A stretch of DNA of 64,000 nucleotides from Clostridium_AD sp050717545. Its GTDB lineage: Bacteria > Bacillota > Clostridia > Clostridiales > Clostridiaceae. Both the position numbers and the translations under genes were made by a program. The notes beneath the pieces are model-generated. The model did not search any database and was not told where the DNA came from. It was given only the letters and a program-made list of their open reading frames with translations. The DNA is taken from positions 58,467-122,466 of the forward strand of contig NZ_JBOITN010000035.1 of the NCBI RefSeq assembly GCF_050717545.1, written 5' to 3'. Numbering within the stretch: position 1 is the first letter of the stretch; each line of letters opens with the position of its first letter. Below, piece after piece: positions 61,240 through 64,000 of this stretch.

Positions 61240-61680
61240 ATGCCAAGACCAATAAAATTTAGAAGAGTAGAGTTTTTTCCAGAGGATACTTATTTTGTCC
61301 CCTGGGGTAAGCCTAAATGTGAAATTGAAGAAATAGCTTTAAAAGTTGAAGAACTTGAGGCAATGAGGCTTAAGGACATTGAGGAACTAAATCAAGAAGA
61401 ATGTGGAGAAAAAATGCAAATATCAAGGCAAACTTTTCAAAACATTATAGAAAGTGCAAGAAAAAAGGTGGCTATTGCGTTAACGCAGGGAAAAGCTATA
61501 AGGATAAGTGGCGGTAATTATAGAACAATATTTTGTGAATTTAAATGTTCTAATTGCAATAGTATATATGAATTAAATTATGAACAAGACAAACATATTT
61601 GTCCTGATTGTGGATCTGATAAAGTTATTTGTGTTAAAAAATCAAAGATTTGTAAAAAATGGTGTAATGATTGTACTTAA
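61240..61680 (+). CDS. DUF134 DNA-binding protein with C-terminal zinc ribbon
   Basis: A protein of 146 residues. The start MPRPIKFRRVEFFPED and the helix-turn-helix ELNQEECGEKMQISRQTFQN followed by IIESARKKVAIAL are the DUF134 signature, a sigma-region-4-like fold predicted to bind DNA. The C-terminal 45 residues hold CSNCNSIYEL and CPDCGSDKVIC, a zinc ribbon, then KKWCNDC. DUF134 genes commonly sit beside NifX/MinD genes. It is a candidate regulator of the class A, B or C sites. GGAGG precedes the ATG. Confidence 0.9.
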   Translation: MPRPIKFRRVEFFPEDTYFVPWGKPKCEIEEIALKVEELEAMRLKDIEELNQEECGEKMQISRQTFQNIIESARKKVAIALTQGKAIRISGGNYRTIFCEFKCSNCNSIYELNYEQDKHICPDCGSDKVICVKKSKICKKWCNDCT

Positions 61681-61723
61681 GAATTTAAAGTGCTTATAAT
61701 AAAGTTTTGGAACTTTTATTTTT

Positions 61724-61765
61724 TTTGCAATTAATATACCTAAAATATAGTATGTTAATTGCAAA
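61724..61765 (+). promoter_or_regulatory. Class C promoter with flanking inverted repeat
   Basis: TTGCAA (61725-61730), 17-base spacer, TAGTAT (61748-61753). The arms TTTGCAATTAA (61724-61734) and TTAATTGCAAA (61755-61765) are exact 11-base inverses. Inside, ATATACCTAAAAT and AGTAT keep the same relative spacing as in class B site B2, so class C may be a derivative of class B. Confidence 0.6.
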
Positions 61766-61835
61766 GGGTGAAGTTTAATCCATTATTGAAATTATACATA
61801 ACTATAAAAACATTATTATAGAGGGAGAATGAAGT

Positions 61836-62303
61836 ATGGCAATAAGAAATATTACTAATTATAATAAAGATGTTATATTAAGAAAAAAATCAAAATATGT
61901 TATAAAAACCGATAAAAGAATATTACAATTAATAGGTGATATGATTGAAACAATGTATAAAGAAAAGGGCGTTGGGCTTGCTGCACCACAGGTAGGAATA
62001 TTAAAAAGAGTAATTGTTGTTGACATAGGAGATGGACCTATAAAACTTATAAATCCTGAAATAGTGGGAATAGAAGGTAAACAACAAGATATAGAAGGAT
62101 GTTTAAGCATTCCAGGAATAACAGGGGGGGTTGAACGCCCATATAAAGTAAAGGTTAAAGCTATGAATGAAGTTAATGAAAATGTAGAAATTGATGCTAC
62201 GGGATTGCTTGCTAGGGCTTTTTGTCATGAAATTGACCATCTTAATGGCGTTTTATTCATTGATAAGGCTATTTTAGATACAGTTGTGAATACAAAATTT
62301 TAG
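61836..62303 (+). CDS. def: Peptide deformylase
   Basis: A protein of 155 residues. All three deformylase motifs are present: GVGLAAPQVG, EGCLSIPGI (metal-ligand Cys) and FCHEIDHLNGVLF (HExxH). It removes the formyl group from nascent proteins. The housekeeping copy is normally beside fmt and priA, which are absent here, so this is probably a second, accessory deformylase between the two DUF134 genes. GAGGGAG precedes the ATG, and a class C promoter lies upstream. Confidence 0.93.
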   Translation: MAIRNITNYNKDVILRKKSKYVIKTDKRILQLIGDMIETMYKEKGVGLAAPQVGILKRVIVVDIGDGPIKLINPEIVGIEGKQQDIEGCLSIPGITGGVERPYKVKVKAMNEVNENVEIDATGLLARAFCHEIDHLNGVLFIDKAILDTVVNTKF

Positions 62304-62350
62304 GGACGCAATTTTTACAATAGATATAATAATATGGAGGAGATTAAATT

Positions 62351-62719
62351 ATGGCAAGACCTAAGAAATGGAGAAGAGTTTGTATATTGCCTGAAATTAT
62401 AAAATTTGGTCCTTTAGATTTATTGGAAACAGTAAATGAATCAATAATTATGACAGTAGAGGAATATGAAACTATAAGGTTAATAGATTTAGAAGGTTTA
62501 AATCAAGAGCAAAGTGCAAATGTAATGGGAGTTGCACGTTCTACATTACAAAGAACATATGATGATGCTCGCAAAAAAATAGCGGATATTTTAGTAAACG
62601 GTAAAATATTAAAAATAGAAGGTGGCGATTATAAGCTATGCAGTGATTTTAACGACAGAGAAAATTGTGAAGATTGTATTTGTTGTAGACATAGGCATGG
62701 TAGAAACAACAAAGGTTAA
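62351..62719 (+). CDS. DUF134 DNA-binding protein
   Basis: A protein of 122 residues: MARPKKWRRVCILPE at the start, then MTVEEYETIRLIDLEGLNQE and the HTH SANVMGVARSTLQRTYDDAR, the DUF134 pattern. The end is short and Cys/His-rich (CEDCICCRHRHGR) rather than a full zinc ribbon. It differs enough from the 61240 protein in the recognition helix (ARSTLQRTY against SRQTFQNII) to suggest a different DNA target. GGAGG precedes the ATG. Confidence 0.9.
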   Translation: MARPKKWRRVCILPEIIKFGPLDLLETVNESIIMTVEEYETIRLIDLEGLNQEQSANVMGVARSTLQRTYDDARKKIADILVNGKILKIEGGDYKLCSDFNDRENCEDCICCRHRHGRNNKG

Positions 62720-62764
62720 GGTATCTTTTAAATAATATTTAATAAATGAAAGTGGAGGTTTAAA

Positions 62765-63610
62765 ATGAATTTTAAAATAACAACTTTAATTGAAGATAAT
62801 CCAAGTGCTGATAAAAGATTATACAATGAACATGGTTTGTCGCTTTACATGGAAATTGATGGGAATAAGATATTATTTGATACTGGTAAGAGCGGGGACT
62901 TTATTAAAAATGCTGAAACACTAAATATTGATTTAAATAAATTAGATTACGTTATTATAAGTCATGGGCATTATGACCACAGCGGAGGAGTTAGAAAGTT
63001 TGTTGAGGAAACTTCAAATTCATATAAATTAATTGTAGGAGAAGGTTTTTTTAATAGAAAGTATGGAATAATAGAAGGAGATAATTACAAGTATCTTGGT
63101 AATTCTTTTGAAAAGGAGTATATTTATAAAAATAATATTGCAATAAAATATATTAAAAAAGATATATATTATATTACTGAAAATATAATGGTATTTACTA
63201 ATTTTAAAAGAAATAATAATTTTGAATTATCTAATAAAAGATTTCAAATCAAACAAAATGAAAAGTATATTTTAGATGATTTTTCTGATGAAATAGTATT
63301 GGTATTAAAGGGTAAGCGTGGTTTATTTGTTGTTGTAGGATGTTCCCATGTAGGGATAGTTAATATATTAGAAACTATTATAGAACGTACAGATATGCCA
63401 ATATATGGTGTTATTGGGGGAACTCATTTAGTAGAAGCAGATGAGCAAAGACTAAATAAAACAATTGATTTTTTGAAGGAAAAAGATATAAAAATCATAG
63501 GGGTATCTCATTGTACGGGAGAAAAAGCAGCTGAAGAACTAAAACGACAATTCGGGAAAAAATTTTTATACAATAATACAGGTAACATAATAGAAATGCA
63601 GGAGGACTAA
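62765..63610 (+). CDS. MBL-fold metallohydrolase
   Basis: A protein of 281 residues. The metallo-beta-lactamase motifs are ILFDTGKSG, SHGHYDHSGG (HxHxDH), VVGCSHVGIVN and the final SHCTGEKA. The layout matches the group annotated as dihydropterin/RFA-P synthase-like (COG1237), whose real reaction is unknown in most bacteria. GGAGG precedes the ATG. It follows the DUF134 gene by 45 bases, probably in the same transcript. COG1237 genes commonly accompany MinD-ferredoxin and NifX-like genes. Confidence 0.88.
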   Translation: MNFKITTLIEDNPSADKRLYNEHGLSLYMEIDGNKILFDTGKSGDFIKNAETLNIDLNKLDYVIISHGHYDHSGGVRKFVEETSNSYKLIVGEGFFNRKYGIIEGDNYKYLGNSFEKEYIYKNNIAIKYIKKDIYYITENIMVFTNFKRNNNFELSNKRFQIKQNEKYILDDFSDEIVLVLKGKRGLFVVVGCSHVGIVNILETIIERTDMPIYGVIGGTHLVEADEQRLNKTIDFLKEKDIKIIGVSHCTGEKAAEELKRQFGKKFLYNNTGNIIEMQED

Positions 63611-63636
63611 AAATTATTATTTTTCAAAAAGAGATT

Positions 63637-64000
63637 ATTGGCATTTGACATTAACTAATAAAAGGAGTAATATAATAATTGTAAATAGCAAATGCCAATA
63701 TACATCTAAGATGATTTAGTAAATTTATTATATTAAAATATAAGGAGGAATTATTAATGAGAATAGCAGTTGCAAGTGAAGAAAAGAAAGTAAGTGGACA
63801 TTTTGGGTATTGTGAGGGTTTTACAATATATGAAGTAGTGGAAGGTAAAACAATAGATAAGAGTTTTACTGCAAATCCGGGACATAAACCAGGATATCTT
63901 CCAGTATTTTTGAAAGAATTAAATGTTAATATTATTATTGCAGGAGGAATGGGAGAAACAGCACAAAATTTATTTAATGAAAATGGTATTGAAGTAGTGG
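63637..64000 (+). repeat. Long direct repeat, copy 2, with class A promoter (site A4)
   Basis: Matches 50191-50554 except at two bases, and carries the same promoter (TTGACA 63645-63650, TAATAT 63668-63673) and inverted-repeat arms (63637-63647 and 63689-63699). The preceding base differs, so the left boundary of the duplication is exactly at the operator edge. The right boundary is outside the window. Confidence 0.95.
63757..64000 (+). CDS. NifX/MTH1175-like protein 4, 3' end outside the window
   Basis: The first 81 codons are visible, starting MRIAVASEEKKVSGHFGYCE, and are identical at the protein level to the product at 50311 over this length (the A/G change in a Lys codon turns AAA AAG-type wobble or one residue at most near position 52). 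AAGGAGG serves the ATG. It starts another unit of the island beyond the window. Confidence 0.92.
   Translation, partial: MRIAVASEEKKVSGHFGYCEGFTIYEVVEGKTIDKSFTANPGHKPGYLPVFLKELNVNIIIAGGMGETAQNLFNENGIEVV

Noticed and set aside
50311..63610. Nitrogen fixation cluster
   Set aside because: NifX-like and MinD/NifH-like proteins are present, but nifH, D, K, E, N and B are absent and the ATPases carry ferredoxin inserts.
1..64000. tRNA, rRNA, CRISPR arrays, insertion sequences and phage genes
   Set aside because: No cloverleaf-like intergenic segment, regular spaced repeats, transposase or integrase motifs were seen by reading both strands.

Overview
The window is AT-rich DNA (roughly 30% G+C by eye) from a saccharolytic, hydrogen-producing anaerobe, most likely a Clostridium sensu stricto species. 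The evidence is several [FeFe]-hydrogenase genes with an H-cluster maturase, a clostridial-type thiolase, a TRAP transporter, SCIFF-maturase-like and ferredoxin-fused ATPase genes, strong AGGAGG-type ribosome binding sites and classic T-tailed terminators. No rRNA, tRNA, CRISPR array or intact insertion sequence was recognised. Species assignment is inference.

Layout. 1-0.9 kb: 3' end of a [FeFe]-hydrogenase-domain gene. 1.2-3.6 kb: a BcsA-like glycosyltransferase with a PilZ-like tail. 4-7 kb: a TRAP transporter (dctPQM) and a YcxB-like protein. 7.8-12.9 kb: aspartase, hydF, radA and a dus gene. 13-17.5 kb: an amino-acid permease, larE, two membrane proteins and several very small ORFs. 17.5-27.4 kb: a YesM/YesN two-component pair divergent from a sugar ABC importer and a GH2 beta-galactosidase. 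27.5-30 kb: a phosphoesterase, a small membrane protein, a MacB remnant and a ferritin-like protein. 30-33 kb: a sigma-54 activator and thlA, with a strong sigma-54 promoter between them. 33-34.5 kb: pssA and a polysaccharide deacetylase. 34.7-42.1 kb: a putative sensory hydrogenase and PP2C-type phosphatase, convergent with the electron-bifurcating hydrogenase genes hydABC. 42.6-48 kb: a CopZ-like chaperone, a phosphoesterase, an unknown protein, an EamA exporter, a hydroxyacid dehydrogenase lacking its usual active-site Arg, and a YgeY-type M20 hydrolase. 48-50 kb: a Crp-family regulator divergent from a split permease whose second half carries a ferredoxin domain.

The most unusual part is 50.2 kb to the window end. 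This accessory island holds four NifX/MTH1175-like proteins, an Mrp ATPase, two MinD-type ATPases with inserted ferredoxins (one frameshifted), two small Gly-rich DUF5320-like proteins, a C_GCAxxG_C_C protein, a flavin reductase, a SCIFF-maturase-like radical SAM enzyme without a SCIFF peptide, a second radical SAM enzyme, a broken DUF89 gene, two DUF134 regulators, a Fur-family regulator, an extra peptide deformylase and an MBL-fold hydrolase. The gene content recalls the orange-protein (ORP) complex of Desulfovibrio. Many of its transcription units share inverted repeats built around their promoters, in two clear classes and one possible third, so the island looks like one regulon with local regulators. 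It also shows decay and recent duplication: a 364-bp segment with a nifX-like start recurs 13.4 kb away with only two mismatches.
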